The notes: generated by a model not told the origin, from the sequence alone. Counted from the stretch's first letter, positions 43,495 to 53,540 are shown. The stretch: 64,000 bases of DNA from Campylobacter concisus (GCF_002913225.1 NZ_PPAW01000015.1:1-64000), one strand, 5' to 3'. Made by a program: numbers and translations.

Positions 43495-44795
43495 TGAGTA
43501 AAAAGCTCTTTATCCAAACTCTAGGTTGTGCTATGAATGTTCGTGACAGCGAGCATATCATAGCCGAGCTCTCACAAAAAGAAGACTACTCCTTAACACA
43601 AAACATCGAAGAAGCTGATTTAATCCTTATAAATACCTGCTCAGTTCGTGAAAAGCCAGTGCATAAGCTCTTTAGCGAGGTTGGAGCCTTTGAAAAAGCC
43701 AAAAAAAGAGGTGCAAAGATAGGCGTTTGCGGCTGCACTGCAAGCCATTTGGGTAGTGAAATTTTCAAGCGCGCGCCTTATGTTGATTTTGTCCTTGGCG
43801 CAAGAAATGTTAGCAAGATCACAAAGGCGGTAAATACGCCTAAATTTATCTCAACCGACATCAACCACGACGAGAGCGAATACGCATTTGGCGAGTTTAG
43901 AGGCTCACCATACAAAAGCCACATCAATATCTCAATCGGATGCGATAAAAAATGCACCTACTGCATCGTCCCACACACCAGAGGCGATGAAATTTCCATC
44001 CCTTCAAGCCTCATCTTAAAAGAGGCAGAAAAGGCTGCAAAAAGTGGTGCAAAAGAGATATTTTTACTAGGGCAAAATGTCAATAACTACGGCAAAAGAT
44101 TTTCAGGCGCGCAAGAAAATATCGATTTTAGCGATCTTTTAGTAAAGATAAGCGAGATAGAGGGCGTTGAAAGGATAAGATTTACAAGTCCGCACCCACT
44201 TCACATGGATGATAAATTTCTTGAAATTTTCACTAATAATCCAAAAATTTGCAAGTCTATGCACATGCCACTTCAAAGCGGAAACACCAAAGTTTTGCGC
44301 GAGATGAAGCGCGGATACACAAAAGAGTGGTTTTTAGACCGCGCGCTAAGACTTAGAAAGATGTGCCCAGATGTTAGCATCTCAACTGATATCATCGTCG
44401 CATTTCCAGGCGAAAGCGAGAGCGAATTTGAAGATACGATGGACGTACTTGAGCAAGTTAGATTTGAGCAAATTTTTAGCTTTAAGTATTCGCCTCGTCC
44501 GCTTACAAAAGCAGCTACTTTTACAAATCAAATAGACGATAAAACAGCTTCAGAAAGGCTAACGCGCCTGCAAAATCGCCACAGCGAAATTTTAGACGAT
44601 ATCGTGGCGGCGCAAAAAGATAAAATTTTTGATGTATATTTTGAAGAGCTAAGGGCAAATGGCGGCGTTGCTGGGCGAAGTTTTAATAACTTTTTGGTTC
44701 AAGTTGATGGCAGCGAAGAGCTTCTTGGCACTACGCAAAAGGTAAAGATCACAAACCCAAAACGAATGGTTTTGTATGGCGAGCTGCAAATTTAA
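43494..44795 (+). CDS. miaB: tRNA-i6A37 methylthiotransferase
   Basis: 433 residues. Radical-SAM enzyme converting i6A37 to ms2i6A37. N-terminal iron-sulfur Cys in [22 protein letters not shown] and [11 protein letters not shown]; radical-SAM triad in [13 protein letters not shown]-terminal TRAM domain. The motif [11 protein letters not shown] is the MiaB form, unlike the RimO gene at 54403. Confidence 0.96.
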   Translation: MSKKLFIQTLGCAMNVRDSEHIIAELSQKEDYSLTQNIEEADLILINTCSVREKPVHKLFSEVGAFEKAKKRGAKIGVCGCTASHLGSEIFKRAPYVDFVLGARNVSKITKAVNTPKFISTDINHDESEYAFGEFRGSPYKSHINISIGCDKKCTYCIVPHTRGDEISIPSSLILKEAEKAAKSGAKEIFLLGQNVNNYGKRFSGAQENIDFSDLLVKISEIEGVERIRFTSPHPLHMDDKFLEIFTNNPKICKSMHMPLQSGNTKVLREMKRGYTKEWFLDRALRLRKMCPDVSISTDIIVAFPGESESEFEDTMDVLEQVRFEQIFSFKYSPRPLTKAATFTNQIDDKTASERLTRLQNRHSEILDDIVAAQKDKIFDVYFEELRANGGVAGRSFNNFLVQVDGSEELLGTTQKVKITNPKRMVLYGELQI

Positions 44796-45555
44796 AAACA
44801 CCCTTGAAAAGGTCGCCCTAAACGTGGGCGTCTTTTTCATCTACATTTTGATGTGGCTCATTTTTCTAACCTGCAAAAAGAGCTACACTCAAAATCTCTT
44901 ACCACAAAATGGCTGCGTCGTCGTCTTTTGGCACGGCAGACTTAGCTTTATGAGCTTTGCTTACAGGCGCTGGTGGAGCAGCCAAAACAGAAAACAAGGC
45001 AAGGTAATAATAAGCGACCACAAAGATGGCGAGCTCATCACCAAAATAATCAAATTTTTTGGCATTAGCACCATTAGAGGCAGCAGCTCAAAAGGTGGCG
45101 CAAGGGCGCTTATAGAGGCTCTAAGAGAGATAAAACAAGGTCACGACGTCATCATCACGCCAGATGGCCCACGCGGACCAAGACATAGCGTAGCAGACGG
45201 AGCTGCAGTGATCGCACAAAAGTCATCTTGTGAAATTTATGCTCTAAATTTCGAAGCAAACTCGTTTTGGGAGTTTAAAAGCTGGGATAAGATGATACTT
45301 CCAAAGCCATTTTCAACTATAAATTTTAGCCTCTCAGCCCCTTTTAGCGTGGCAAATTTAGAGCAAAAAGAGGCAAAAGAAAGGATACAAAATGAGCTTT
45401 GGCAGGCCTCACAAAATGACGGCGGCAAGAGCGTGCTACAAAATAAAGAGGACTTTAGGTCAAATTTAAAAATTTGGTGGAAAAAATATGCGCATAAAAA
45501 TCCGCAAATAAGCGACGAGATAAGAGAAATTTTGGACGAAATTTATGAAAAATAA
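44776..45555 (+). CDS. Lysophospholipid acyltransferase-like membrane protein
   Basis: 259 residues. One N-terminal membrane segment (about 16-34), then [11 protein letters not shown] and [16 protein letters not shown], the motifs of the DUF374 branch of lysophospholipid/lipid A acyltransferases. Likely transfers an acyl chain at the inner membrane, but the acceptor is unknown. It overlaps miaB by 20 nt and the next gene by 11 nt. Confidence 0.85.
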   Translation: MASCKFKNTLEKVALNVGVFFIYILMWLIFLTCKKSYTQNLLPQNGCVVVFWHGRLSFMSFAYRRWWSSQNRKQGKVIISDHKDGELITKIIKFFGISTIRGSSSKGGARALIEALREIKQGHDVIITPDGPRGPRHSVADGAAVIAQKSSCEIYALNFEANSFWEFKSWDKMILPKPFSTINFSLSAPFSVANLEQKEAKERIQNELWQASQNDGGKSVLQNKEDFRSNLKIWWKKYAHKNPQISDEIREILDEIYEK

Positions 45556-45991
45556 AATTTCTATCTTTATTGCCATTTTTATAATATCCTTGTTTGGGCT
45601 ATTTTTTTACAGCGACAACTCCTATAAGCTCGCTCTTGAAGCGAAATTTTACTACGAGAGCAAAGAGTATGAAAAGGCTATAAATTTAAGCCAAAAAGCT
45701 CTTGATCTTGACGCCTACAACAAGATGGCAGCCACCACGCTTAATCAAAGCAAGGCAGCTATGAAATTTAGCTCATACATAAAAAACGGCAAAGAGTATC
45801 TTGAACGCATCAAAAAAATGAGCCAAAATGGCGTCAGCAAGGCTGATAATGAGCGCATCAAAATGATGTGTGATGTGATGATAGAGGATTTTGAAAGCTT
45901 AAAGAATTCTGCACTGCTTGATGATGAGCTAAAAAGCGAAGCTCTGAAGATGAAAGAGGCGTTTGCAAAACTAAAAAACGAGCTGTTTTAA
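45545..45991 (+). CDS. TPR-like membrane-anchored protein
   Basis: 148 residues. One N-terminal membrane helix (about 5-22) and a TPR-like pair of helices (LALEAKFYYESKEYEKAINLSQKAL in parts), then an extended helical C-terminus. Not assigned to a family. It overlaps the acyltransferase gene and lies 60 nt before the PilM-like gene, so it may belong with the following secretion/pilus genes. Confidence 0.6.
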   Translation: MKNKISIFIAIFIISLFGLFFYSDNSYKLALEAKFYYESKEYEKAINLSQKALDLDAYNKMAATTLNQSKAAMKFSSYIKNGKEYLERIKKMSQNGVSKADNERIKMMCDVMIEDFESLKNSALLDDELKSEALKMKEAFAKLKNELF

Positions 45992-46051
45992 ACTTATTTA
46001 ATCCCTTTTTAGCTAACATACCAAAAATAATGCACTAAATTTAGGAGAGTT

Positions 46052-47056
46052 ATGTCTTTTAGCATCAAAAAGCTTTTTTCAAACCTTTTCTTAAGCGCCG
46101 TGATCGAGGGTAATGAGTGCGTTTTTTACGGTCAGGTCTTTAGAAATGGCAAGCTTATAAAAACCATAAATGCTAAATTTACAGACATAAGCATCGATAG
46201 TGTCGATGAAAAAGTTTTAAAATACATAGAGGAGCAAGAAAAGACATATTTTGGCGTCTATGTTTCGCTCTTTTTTAACGACGACTCGCAAGGTGCGCTG
46301 CCTACTGCTAACTTTGACGAGTACAAAAAATTTAACATCAACACACAAAATTTAACCAGCCTTGTGATGCAAGATAGCTGGAGCATATATGCAAATTTAA
46401 ACGCTATAAGAAGATATAAAAACCTCTTTGGGCAAGGTAGTGTCGATCTTATCTATTCGCCTATCGCCCTGCTCTTTCACGAGCTTTTAAAGCGTGGAAT
46501 TTCGCCAAAAACTACGCTATATCTCTACATCCACTCGCACTCTTTTGCACTTGCGATATTTAAAGACAAGCAGATGAAGCTCTCTACGTTTTTAAATATG
46601 AGTGACGCTGAAGAGGGTAACGAAGAGATAGAAAGCCTAAAAGAAGAGGACATAACAGACATTGACAATCTCATCGTCAAAGAAGAAGATGGCGCAACGG
46701 CGCTTGATGATTTCAAGAGTTTGGATGATTTCTTAAGCGACGATAAGCCAAAAGAATTTGAAGATCTAAACTACGAGCTAAACATGCCAACTTCGACAAA
46801 CGTCGAAAAATCAGTAGCGATCTTTGGGCGCGATATGAAGATGTTTGACTACATCGCAAAGGCTATGAAAGAATTTTATGAAAATCCAATCTATGGCGGC
46901 GATTTTATCGAGCAGATCATCGTTTTTGAAAACACAAAGACAAGTGCGACCTTTTTACAATACCTGCAGTCTGAGCTATTTGTGGAGACATCAAGCTATC
47001 CGATCAACACAAATCACATCATGAATGAGATCATGCAAGAAGAGATAACACTATGA
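46052..47056 (+). CDS. PilM-like protein of a transformation/type II-like system
   Basis: 334 residues without strong motifs. The predicted order beta-alpha with LFLSAVIEGNECVFYG, then YLYIHSHSFALAIFKDKQM and an acidic insert (180-230), suits a degenerate actin-like PilM/GspL-type protein. The stronger argument is context: two short single-helix proteins of PilN and PilO shape follow with overlaps. It would sit on the cytoplasmic side of the trans-envelope complex. Family name is inferred. Confidence 0.5.
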   Translation: MSFSIKKLFSNLFLSAVIEGNECVFYGQVFRNGKLIKTINAKFTDISIDSVDEKVLKYIEEQEKTYFGVYVSLFFNDDSQGALPTANFDEYKKFNINTQNLTSLVMQDSWSIYANLNAIRRYKNLFGQGSVDLIYSPIALLFHELLKRGISPKTTLYLYIHSHSFALAIFKDKQMKLSTFLNMSDAEEGNEEIESLKEEDITDIDNLIVKEEDGATALDDFKSLDDFLSDDKPKEFEDLNYELNMPTSTNVEKSVAIFGRDMKMFDYIAKAMKEFYENPIYGGDFIEQIIVFENTKTSATFLQYLQSELFVETSSYPINTNHIMNEIMQEEITL

Positions 47057-47574
47057 AATTTAGCTTCATCACTCCAGAACCAAGACCGCTTCTTTCTATC
47101 TTTAGCAAGCTTTGGCTAAGCCTCATAGGCTTTGTCTTTGTGGTGCTTTTGGTGGCAAATTTCTTTATCGTTTATAAAAACTACTCAACCAAAAAAAATA
47201 TAGAATTTCTAGCAAATGAGCAAAAAGAGCTTAGTCAAAAGATAGTCACCACGGATGAAATTTCAGCCAAGCTTGCCGTGCAAATAGACTCTGCAAACGA
47301 TATCTTTACGTCAAATTCTATCCTAAAGCAAAGCTTGCACAACCTTTTTGACCTTGTGCCGGATAGCATCACGCTTGAAGAGGTCTTTATGGATAAAAAC
47401 TCACTCATCATCCGCGGCATAACGCCAACAAAGGATGTCTTTAACCAGCTTTTAGCCTCGCCACTAAGGTCGATTTTCACCACGTCAAACACTAGCTTTT
47501 ATCAGAGCAAAAACGGCTGGTACGGCTTTATAAGCACAAATAAGATTGATAATTCTGAGGGATATAATGAGTAA
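47053..47574 (+). CDS. PilN-like inner-membrane protein
   Basis: 173 residues. Short cytoplasmic start, one membrane helix (about 19-43), a coiled-coil stretch and a periplasmic domain (LHNLFDLVPDSITLEEVFM, SLIIRGITPTKDVFNQLLA in parts) typical of PilN: the P-D-x-I-x-L-x-x-V-x-x pattern followed by L-x-I-x-G. It overlaps the previous gene by 4 nt and the next by 8 nt. Confidence 0.72.
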   Translation: MKFSFITPEPRPLLSIFSKLWLSLIGFVFVVLLVANFFIVYKNYSTKKNIEFLANEQKELSQKIVTTDEISAKLAVQIDSANDIFTSNSILKQSLHNLFDLVPDSITLEEVFMDKNSLIIRGITPTKDVFNQLLASPLRSIFTTSNTSFYQSKNGWYGFISTNKIDNSEGYNE

Positions 47575-48103
47575 AAAAGATACGAGCTTAGAAAAAATCG
47601 ACCCAGTAAAGCTTTTACTTTTTATATTTGCTTTTATCATAGTTTGTTTTATTATGATATTTGGCTTTATCGTGCCAAATATAAAAGAGCTTAAAAGCCT
47701 CTCAAGGCAAAACTACTCGCAAACCTCATCATATACGAAGGTAAAAAACGAATTTGAAGCTAAATTTAAAGCACTTGAGGCGACAAGACAAAAAGATGGT
47801 GCTATCATCTTGGCTTATGATACAGCTTTTGATAAGGATAAATTTATAAATTTCGCATCGCAATTTTTTAGCGAAGTGAGCCTTAGCAAGATAGAAGAAG
47901 GTGAAAATAACGCAACTGAGAAGTTCTTTAGATACCGCCTAAACGTCACTAGCTCACTTAAAACTCCTCAGAAATTTTATGACTTTTTAGACGCACTTAG
48001 CAGCTACGATAGCATCATAAAAGCAGAATTTCCTATCGTGATGAAGGGCGAAAACGACAAGATACACACAACTTTTAACATAAAAGTTTTTGGACTGAAG
48101 TAA
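47567..48103 (+). CDS. PilO-like inner-membrane protein
   Basis: 178 residues. One membrane helix (about 15-36), then a coiled coil and a ferredoxin-like periplasmic domain, the layout of PilO/GspM. The frame opens at 47546, but ATG 47567 gives the compact start MSKKDTSLEK that overlaps the PilN-like stop codon. No PilP or PilQ partner gene follows. Confidence 0.68.
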   Translation: MSKKDTSLEKIDPVKLLLFIFAFIIVCFIMIFGFIVPNIKELKSLSRQNYSQTSSYTKVKNEFEAKFKALEATRQKDGAIILAYDTAFDKDKFINFASQFFSEVSLSKIEEGENNATEKFFRYRLNVTSSLKTPQKFYDFLDALSSYDSIIKAEFPIVMKGENDKIHTTFNIKVFGLK

Positions 48104-48388
48104 CCAAGTTTAATAAATTTCTCCGAATCAAATTTAAAATTGCTGTGCCCTTAACAAAGGTATGGATATAAAAACCAACTAGAGTCACCACCACTGTTGC
48201 AAGGTACCAAACATGCTCTTACACGCAGATACTAGCGCACAAAGCAAGGTTATAAAACTATATAAAGAGCTTCTAAGTCAAAATATCATACCAAGCCATG
48301 TCATACTCTTACTCGATAGGTGAGGCTGATATCACTATATACTTAGACATATAACCACCATTAAAGAGAGCTTCAAACTACGATCATA
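48104..48388. other. Decayed DNA ahead of a response-regulator fragment
   Basis: No gene. A plus-strand stretch at about 48241-48321 reads SKVIKLYKELLSQNIIP.. before a stop and looks like former coding sequence. This may be what is left of a longer gene, but I cannot identify it. Confidence 0.35.
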
Positions 48389-48703
48389 ATGGCAACAAAA
48401 GATGTTTTTGAAAGTAGGATCAAATTTAAAGAAATTTATGAATACGATATGACAAGCAAACAGCTTTTTAAAAATGGCGAAGAGATGCAGATGTCAAAAA
48501 ATGAGGCAAAACTCTTCTTTTTACTTGTGAGTAATATAGAAAAAGTTGTAAATTATGAAGTGATAGAAAACTACGTCTGGAGCGAGAAGTCGATGAGTAA
48601 CGAAGCGCTTAGAATGACTATCAATAAGATAAGGGCAAAAACCGACGCCGACCTCATCAAAAACATCTCAGGTGCAGGATATAAACTTAGCGGAGCAAAC
48701 TAA
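48389..48703 (+). CDS. OmpR-type DNA-binding domain without receiver
   Basis: 104 residues. The body is the winged-helix output domain of OmpR/PhoB regulators: MQMSKNEAKLFFLLVSN, VIENYVWSEKSMSNEALRMTINKIRAK (in parts) and the closing ISGAGYKL. There is no receiver domain, and the 285 nt upstream look decayed, so this is likely the surviving 3' part of a response-regulator gene; use as a stand-alone regulator cannot be excluded. Confidence 0.72.
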   Translation: MATKDVFESRIKFKEIYEYDMTSKQLFKNGEEMQMSKNEAKLFFLLVSNIEKVVNYEVIENYVWSEKSMSNEALRMTINKIRAKTDADLIKNISGAGYKLSGAN

Positions 48704-48710
48704 ATTTAAC

Positions 48711-48743
48711 TTTGTGTAGCTTTATAAATTTAAGCTACACAAA
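48711..48743. terminator. Bidirectional terminator
   Basis: TTTGTGTAGCTT (48711-48722) and AAGCTACACAAA (48732-48743) form a perfect 12-bp stem with a 9-nt loop between two convergent genes; A- and T-rich flanks serve either direction. Confidence 0.85.
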
Positions 48744-48746
48744 TTC

Positions 48747-49370
48747 TTACCTTTTATCCACGCATTTGCCAAGTTGGCAGGCTCTTTTGTAAAGTACATT
48801 TGCCTTTGATTCATCGCCGCTTAGCTTTGCAAGTAAGAAGCACGACTGCGCATACTCAAGCTCGCAGCTCTTTGCCAAAAGCTTTAAAACTCTAGCCTCA
48901 GCCTTAGTTCTATCTATCTTATGAGTTTTTAAATTTTCGCTTTCGATGTAGGATTTTAGCCCCATGGCCTCGTTGTAGCAGCCAACGCCGTCGCCACTAT
49001 CGCAAGCTAGTTTATAAAGCTTTAGAGCTTTTTCGATATCTTTTTGTTCATCAACCAGCCCTTGCTCGTAAATTTGACCCAAATTTGAGCAAGCAGTCGC
49101 AAGCCCAGCGTTGCAAGCCTTTTCATAGTAGCCTTTTGCCTTTACGAAGTCCTTTTCATTGCTAAAATTTACAGCTAGATTGTTGCAGTCGATGCTATTT
49201 CCGCTCTCGCAGTTTTGCACCATCTTCTCTTTTTCAAGCTCAAGACGCTCCGCCCTAGCCTCCTCATCACTTTGCCAAAAGCCAAAGCTCACCATCTTTT
49301 GCCACGACCAGCAGCCACTTAGCATAAAGCTAGTAGCTACGATAAGCCCGAAATTTAAAACTTTTTTCAC
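48747..49370 (-). CDS. Sel1-repeat lipoprotein
   Basis: 207 residues. Lipobox MLSG-C20 after a 19-residue signal. Sel1-like repeats follow, each with paired Cys that probably form disulfides (FVKAKGYYEKACNAGLATACSNLG pattern, shown in part). Similar proteins in this class are the Hcp (Helicobacter cysteine-rich protein) group. Role unknown; possibly envelope or host interaction. It lies 12 nt after a related gene and is likely its duplicate. Confidence 0.87.
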   Translation of the reverse strand: MKKVLNFGLIVATSFMLSGCWSWQKMVSFGFWQSDEEARAERLELEKEKMVQNCESGNSIDCNNLAVNFSNEKDFVKAKGYYEKACNAGLATACSNLGQIYEQGLVDEQKDIEKALKLYKLACDSGDGVGCYNEAMGLKSYIESENLKTHKIDRTKAEARVLKLLAKSCELEYAQSCFLLAKLSGDESKANVLYKRACQLGKCVDKR

Positions 49371-49382
49371 TTATTTTCCTGC

Positions 49383-50042
49383 TTACATGCCAAGCTTTGC
49401 GCCTAGTCTTTTCATCTGTGGGCACGCCTTGTTTAGACCGCGAAAGCAAGCGACTTTGTAAATTCCATAAGCTCTCTTTTCATCCTTGTTCATACCAAGG
49501 CCTAGCTCATACATCGCACCGATATTTGCGCAGCTTGGGAGATCTCCAGCGTTGCAAGCGTTTGTGTAGGCCTCCATCGCTAGGTAGTAGTCTTGTTTTA
49601 CGATCTCGCCCTTGCGGTAGACATTGCCTAGATGATAGCAAGCTTGCACACCGCCACTGTTGCAGCTATCTTTGTAAATTTCGACCGCTTTTTTTGGATC
49701 TTTTTTTACGCCAAGACCGTTTTCATAGAGCGTGCCGAGGTTTGAGCAAGCAAGCTGCACTTTCGCATCACAAGCCTTTTTGTAGTTTGCATAAGCGTTG
49801 TCATACTCTTTCATAAGCTCAAAATTTACGCCCAAATCATTGCACGCTTCAGCATCGCCGCTCTCGCACTTTGGTGTTAAAAGATCGATAGCATTTTTTG
49901 AAATTTGCTCTTTGTTTTGCACCACCTTTTCGTCCTTTGGCTGCTGCCATGAGTCATCTTGTTTTGGCGTATCCCCGATGCCGATGACATTTAAGCAGCC
50001 TGTGAAAAATAGAGCAGTTAAAAGTAGTAGATATTTTTTCAT
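49383..50042 (-). CDS. Sel1-repeat lipoprotein
   Basis: 219 residues from MKKYLLLLTALFFTGC (lipobox Cys16). Four or so Sel1 repeats with regular Cys pairs: AYANYKKACDAKVQLACSNL, KKAVEIYKDSCNSGGVQACY and others (in parts). The frame is open to 50075, but AAAGGA 8 nt before ATG 50042 and the signal peptide set the start. Neighbour of another Sel1 lipoprotein and of the RclA-like gene. Confidence 0.88.
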   Translation of the reverse strand: MKKYLLLLTALFFTGCLNVIGIGDTPKQDDSWQQPKDEKVVQNKEQISKNAIDLLTPKCESGDAEACNDLGVNFELMKEYDNAYANYKKACDAKVQLACSNLGTLYENGLGVKKDPKKAVEIYKDSCNSGGVQACYHLGNVYRKGEIVKQDYYLAMEAYTNACNAGDLPSCANIGAMYELGLGMNKDEKRAYGIYKVACFRGLNKACPQMKRLGAKLGM

Positions 50043-50052
50043 TTTTGTCCTT

Positions 50053-51393
50053 TTAGTATTGTCCAAACAAGTCATTTAGGGCTTCGCTGATGCTTGGGTG
50101 AGTGAAAATTTGGTTTTTAAAGAAATTTGCACCTGCTTTTAAATTCATAGCGATCGCGATCTCGTTTATGATCTCATTTGCATAGATGCAGTGAAAGCTC
50201 GCCCCCAAAATCTCACCGCTACTTGCTTCAACGATCGCTTTTAGCATGCCCACATCGTGATTTAGCACCTTTGCTCCTGGCACTGCTGCCATACTAAGCT
50301 TTAGCTCCTTGAAATTTAGCCCAAGCTTGCTAGCTTCTTTTGCATTTACGCCAACTCTTGCTAGCGGAGTGTCGGTAAATAGCACGTTTGCGTGGATGCT
50401 TCTGTTTTGTGTGGTGCGTTTTTTATCGCCAAAAATTTGCGAGAAAACTATCCTAAAATCATCCAAGCTCGTATAAGTAAAAAGCTCTCCGCCGCGCACA
50501 TCACCCACTGCGTAGATGTTTGACACATTTGTTTGAAGGCGCTCATTTGTCTTTATAAAGCCTTTTTCATTTAGCTCGATACCAGCTCCTTTTAAATTTA
50601 GATCATCTAAATTTGCCACTCTGCCAAGCGCTACTAAGAACGCATCAGCTTTGATGAGCCTATCTTCATTATCTTGTTTGAAATTTAGCGCATTGTCTTT
50701 TAAGCTATCTATCTCGCAGCCCTCCAAAATTTCGATGCCTTGCACGTTTAGCGCATCTTTTACGCTCTTAGCTATGTCTTCATCTTCGTTTTTTAGCAGT
50801 GGTGAGCGTCCAACGATGGTCACTTTTGAGCCAAAATTTGCAAACATCGACGCAAACTCGATGCCGATAAATCCGCTACCAACGATGACAAGATGCTTTG
50901 GCATAGTTTTTAGATCGAGCAAAGTTTTGCTTGAAAAAACGTTTGAGTTTGTTATCTCAAATGGCGCATACGCCTCTTTTGAGCCAGTGTTTATGATGAT
51001 GAACTCGCCTTCAACGACTTTTTGCTCGCCGCTTGAGGTTGTAACTAGGACGCTATTTTTATCTTTAAGCGAGCCGACACCATCGATCACATCTATATTT
51101 TCTTTATCATTTAGCATCGCGTAGTTTTTAGAATTTAAAGCCGAGATTAGCTTATTTTTGTTTTCGATGCTAAGCGTGTAATACTCGTTTTCAACGCTAT
51201 TGTCTGCATATATCGCCTCTTTTGCAGCTGTGATTAGACGCTTTGTCGGTATGCAGCCCACGTTTATGCAAGTGCCTCCATACATCTTTGGCGATCTCTC
51301 GATTAGCGCGACCTTTTTGCCAAGCGCAGCAGCCTTTACAGCTAGCGTCTTGCCAGCCTTACCAAATCCAATGATAACAATGTCATATTTCAT
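50053..51393 (-). CDS. RclA-like pyridine nucleotide-disulfide oxidoreductase
   Basis: 446 residues. FAD site DIVIIGFGKAGKTLA, redox pair GGTCINVGCIPTK, NAD(P) site VIVGSGFIGIEFASMF (in part), and the C-terminal dimer part with IFTHPSISEALNDLFGQY, an ending typical of RclA. RclA reduces Cu(II) and protects against reactive chlorine in E. coli; here the role is by similarity. Both redox Cys are present. It overlaps the next upstream small gene by 4 nt. Confidence 0.85.
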   Translation of the reverse strand: MKYDIVIIGFGKAGKTLAVKAAALGKKVALIERSPKMYGGTCINVGCIPTKRLITAAKEAIYADNSVENEYYTLSIENKNKLISALNSKNYAMLNDKENIDVIDGVGSLKDKNSVLVTTSSGEQKVVEGEFIIINTGSKEAYAPFEITNSNVFSSKTLLDLKTMPKHLVIVGSGFIGIEFASMFANFGSKVTIVGRSPLLKNEDEDIAKSVKDALNVQGIEILEGCEIDSLKDNALNFKQDNEDRLIKADAFLVALGRVANLDDLNLKGAGIELNEKGFIKTNERLQTNVSNIYAVGDVRGGELFTYTSLDDFRIVFSQIFGDKKRTTQNRSIHANVLFTDTPLARVGVNAKEASKLGLNFKELKLSMAAVPGAKVLNHDVGMLKAIVEASSGEILGASFHCIYANEIINEIAIAMNLKAGANFFKNQIFTHPSISEALNDLFGQY

Positions 51394-51707
51394 TTAATTT
51401 TTCCTATTATGTAGTATGTAGTTTCGTTTATCTTTTTGATATCCATTTTGTATTTATTTGCCCAGCTTTTGATGATCTCATCAACACGCTCTTTTATCTC
51501 TTTGATGGTCACAACGTTTTTTATCTTTAACCTATCCTCACTCCCGCTCATCGCTACAAAGCAAAGATGTGGTTTTAGATGATCGTTTAGCTCGATCACA
51601 CTCTTTGGCAAAAGGCCGTCAGTGTTATTTAAAATTCTACGCATATGCCCAGTGGTCGTTTCATCTACGTTGTAGCCAAGCTGTGTCAAAAGTGCGTTAT
51701 GATCCAT
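51390..51707 (-). CDS. Conserved small protein of unknown function
   Basis: 105 residues, not recognised. N-terminal helices (ETTTGHMRRILNNTDGLLP) and a C-terminal domain with KIKNVVTIKEIKERVDEIIKSW and ETTYYIIGKI, both in parts. ATGA overlap with the RclA-like gene shows co-translation. AACGAT-rich upstream region has no clear ribosome site. Confidence 0.6.
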   Translation of the reverse strand: MDHNALLTQLGYNVDETTTGHMRRILNNTDGLLPKSVIELNDHLKPHLCFVAMSGSEDRLKIKNVVTIKEIKERVDEIIKSWANKYKMDIKKINETTYYIIGKIK

Positions 51708-51785
51708 ATCGTTCCTTTTTGCTTAAAATTTGCGATCATTATAAGATAAAATTCGATAAAATCGCCTAAATTTTCAAGGACAAAT

Positions 51786-52337
51786 ATGAAAAAATTTATC
51801 ATTTTTCTATTTAGCATTTTGCTATTTTGGGGCTGTTCGGCGCAGCAATTGTCGCAAAATTTAGGTCTTAGTGAGCCACCACTTGATCCTGAAGTAGAGC
51901 AGATAGCAGATGCCATCTACTTATATAACGAGGGCAACTACCCAAAGGCTTGCAAGAGATTTTACGACTACGCAAAAGATGGCAATGTCCTAGCCATGCA
52001 GCAAACTGGCGTTTGTTTTCGTGACGGCAAAGGCTTTAGCAAAGATATCTTAAGAGCACTTTTTTGGTTTGAGACAGCTGGCAGATACGGTAATATAGAC
52101 GGGCTAAGAAGCGCTGGATACATCTACGAATACGGCCTTGGGGTCAATAAAAATTTAGAAAAAGCGATATATTTTTACGAAAAAGCCACAAGCCTTGGCT
52201 CAAGTGAAGCTAGCTACGATCTAGGGCTTATATATCTAGGTAAAAACGACTATAAAAAAGCGAGAATTTATCTTGACGAGGCTTGCTACCATGGCAAAGA
52301 AGAGGCATGTATGAAGCTAAAAGAGATGAAATTTTAG
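51786..52337 (+). CDS. Sel1-repeat lipoprotein
   Basis: 183 residues. Signal ending FWG-C17. Two to three Sel1 repeats (NYPKACKRFYDYAKDGNVLAMQ, KDILRALFWFETAG, LEKAIYFYEKATSLGSSEASY in parts), without the regular Cys pairs of the two genes across the RclA-like gene. AAGGACAA precedes the ATG. Role unknown. Confidence 0.85.
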   Translation: MKKFIIFLFSILLFWGCSAQQLSQNLGLSEPPLDPEVEQIADAIYLYNEGNYPKACKRFYDYAKDGNVLAMQQTGVCFRDGKGFSKDILRALFWFETAGRYGNIDGLRSAGYIYEYGLGVNKNLEKAIYFYEKATSLGSSEASYDLGLIYLGKNDYKKARIYLDEACYHGKEEACMKLKEMKF

Positions 52338-52358
52338 CTCTCATCTCTTTTAAATTTA

Positions 52359-53471
52359 CTACGCCTCAGCCTTTTGAGCGATCAAGACGCCCTCGATCAT
52401 CTTTTTGATATCACCATCAAGTATCGCGTCAGTTTGCGAGTATGCCTCGCCGCTGCGGTTGTCTTTTACCTGCTGGTATGGGAAAAGCACGTATGATCTT
52501 ATCTGATGTCCCCAGCCGATCTCGCTCTTTTCGACGCTGTTGCTCGCTTCTTGCTGTTTCATCAGCTCAAGCTCGTAAAGGCGCGACTTTAGCATCTTCA
52601 TCGCTGTAGCTCTGTTTTTGTGCTGACTGCGGTCATTTTGACACTGCACAACGATGCCAGTTGGTATGTGCGTGATACGGATGGCTGATTCAGTCTTATT
52701 TACGTGCTGACCGCCTGCGCCACTGGCTCTATAGGTGTCTATCTTTAGATCTTTTTCTTCGATCTCGATCTCTATATCGTCATCTATCTCAGGGCTTACC
52801 ATGACACTAGAAAAGCTTGTGTGGCGGCGTCCTGCACTATCAAATGGGCTTGTGCGAACAAGCCTGTGGATGCCATTTTCTGCTTTGAAATATCCATAAG
52901 CGTTTTCACCCTTTACGATAAAACTCACGTCCTTTAACCCAGCCTCTTCGCCCTCTTGAAAGTCCAGAGTCTCGACCTTAAAGCCCTCACGCTCGCAAAA
53001 TCTAAGATACATCCTATAAAGCATACTCGCCCAGTCGTTGCTCTCAGTGCCGCCAGCTCCAGGGTGGATCGATACGATCGCGTTTTTGCCATCATCCTCG
53101 CCACTTAAAAGCATAGAAATTTCTAAATTTACTATCTTTTCATCTAAATTTTTAGCATCTTCAAATAAAGAATTTATAGTCTCCTCATCATTTTCAGAAT
53201 TTGCTAGCTCAAAGAGCTCCTTTGCGTCACTAACTGCTTGGTGAGCATCGCTAAATTTAGCAAGCATGTTTGAAATTTTTGTCTTTTCTTTATTTAGTGC
53301 TCCAGCTCTTGCGATATCTTGCCAAAAGCTAGGGTCTTGCTCTATGGCCTCGATCTCTTTTAGCCTAGCCTTTATCTCATCAGGCTTTACGATAGAGCCT
53401 ATGTTTTCAACTTTTGTTTGTAGCTTCTTTAAAAGCTCGTTGTATTCGTAACTATCCAAGTTTTTCTCCAT
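52359..53471 (-). CDS. prfB: Peptide chain release factor 2
   Basis: 370 residues in one continuous frame, so the programmed +1 frameshift of E. coli prfB is absent. Stop-codon recognition tripeptide SPF in [13 protein letters not shown], catalytic GGQ in [14 protein letters not shown]. Releases peptides at UGA and UAA. Confidence 0.97.
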   Translation of the reverse strand: MEKNLDSYEYNELLKKLQTKVENIGSIVKPDEIKARLKEIEAIEQDPSFWQDIARAGALNKEKTKISNMLAKFSDAHQAVSDAKELFELANSENDEETINSLFEDAKNLDEKIVNLEISMLLSGEDDGKNAIVSIHPGAGGTESNDWASMLYRMYLRFCEREGFKVETLDFQEGEEAGLKDVSFIVKGENAYGYFKAENGIHRLVRTSPFDSAGRRHTSFSSVMVSPEIDDDIEIEIEEKDLKIDTYRASGAGGQHVNKTESAIRITHIPTGIVVQCQNDRSQHKNRATAMKMLKSRLYELELMKQQEASNSVEKSEIGWGHQIRSYVLFPYQQVKDNRSGEAYSQTDAILDGDIKKMIEGVLIAQKAEA

Positions 53472-53540
53472 AAATTTTTGCCGATTTTAGCCAAAAGTTG
53501 CTTACATTTTTAAATTTACGCCCTTTTAATCCTTTTTTGT

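Noticed and set aside
52359-53471. Programmed frameshift in prfB
   Set aside because: The gene is one uninterrupted frame from [10 protein letters not shown] to the end; no in-frame TGA near codon 26.
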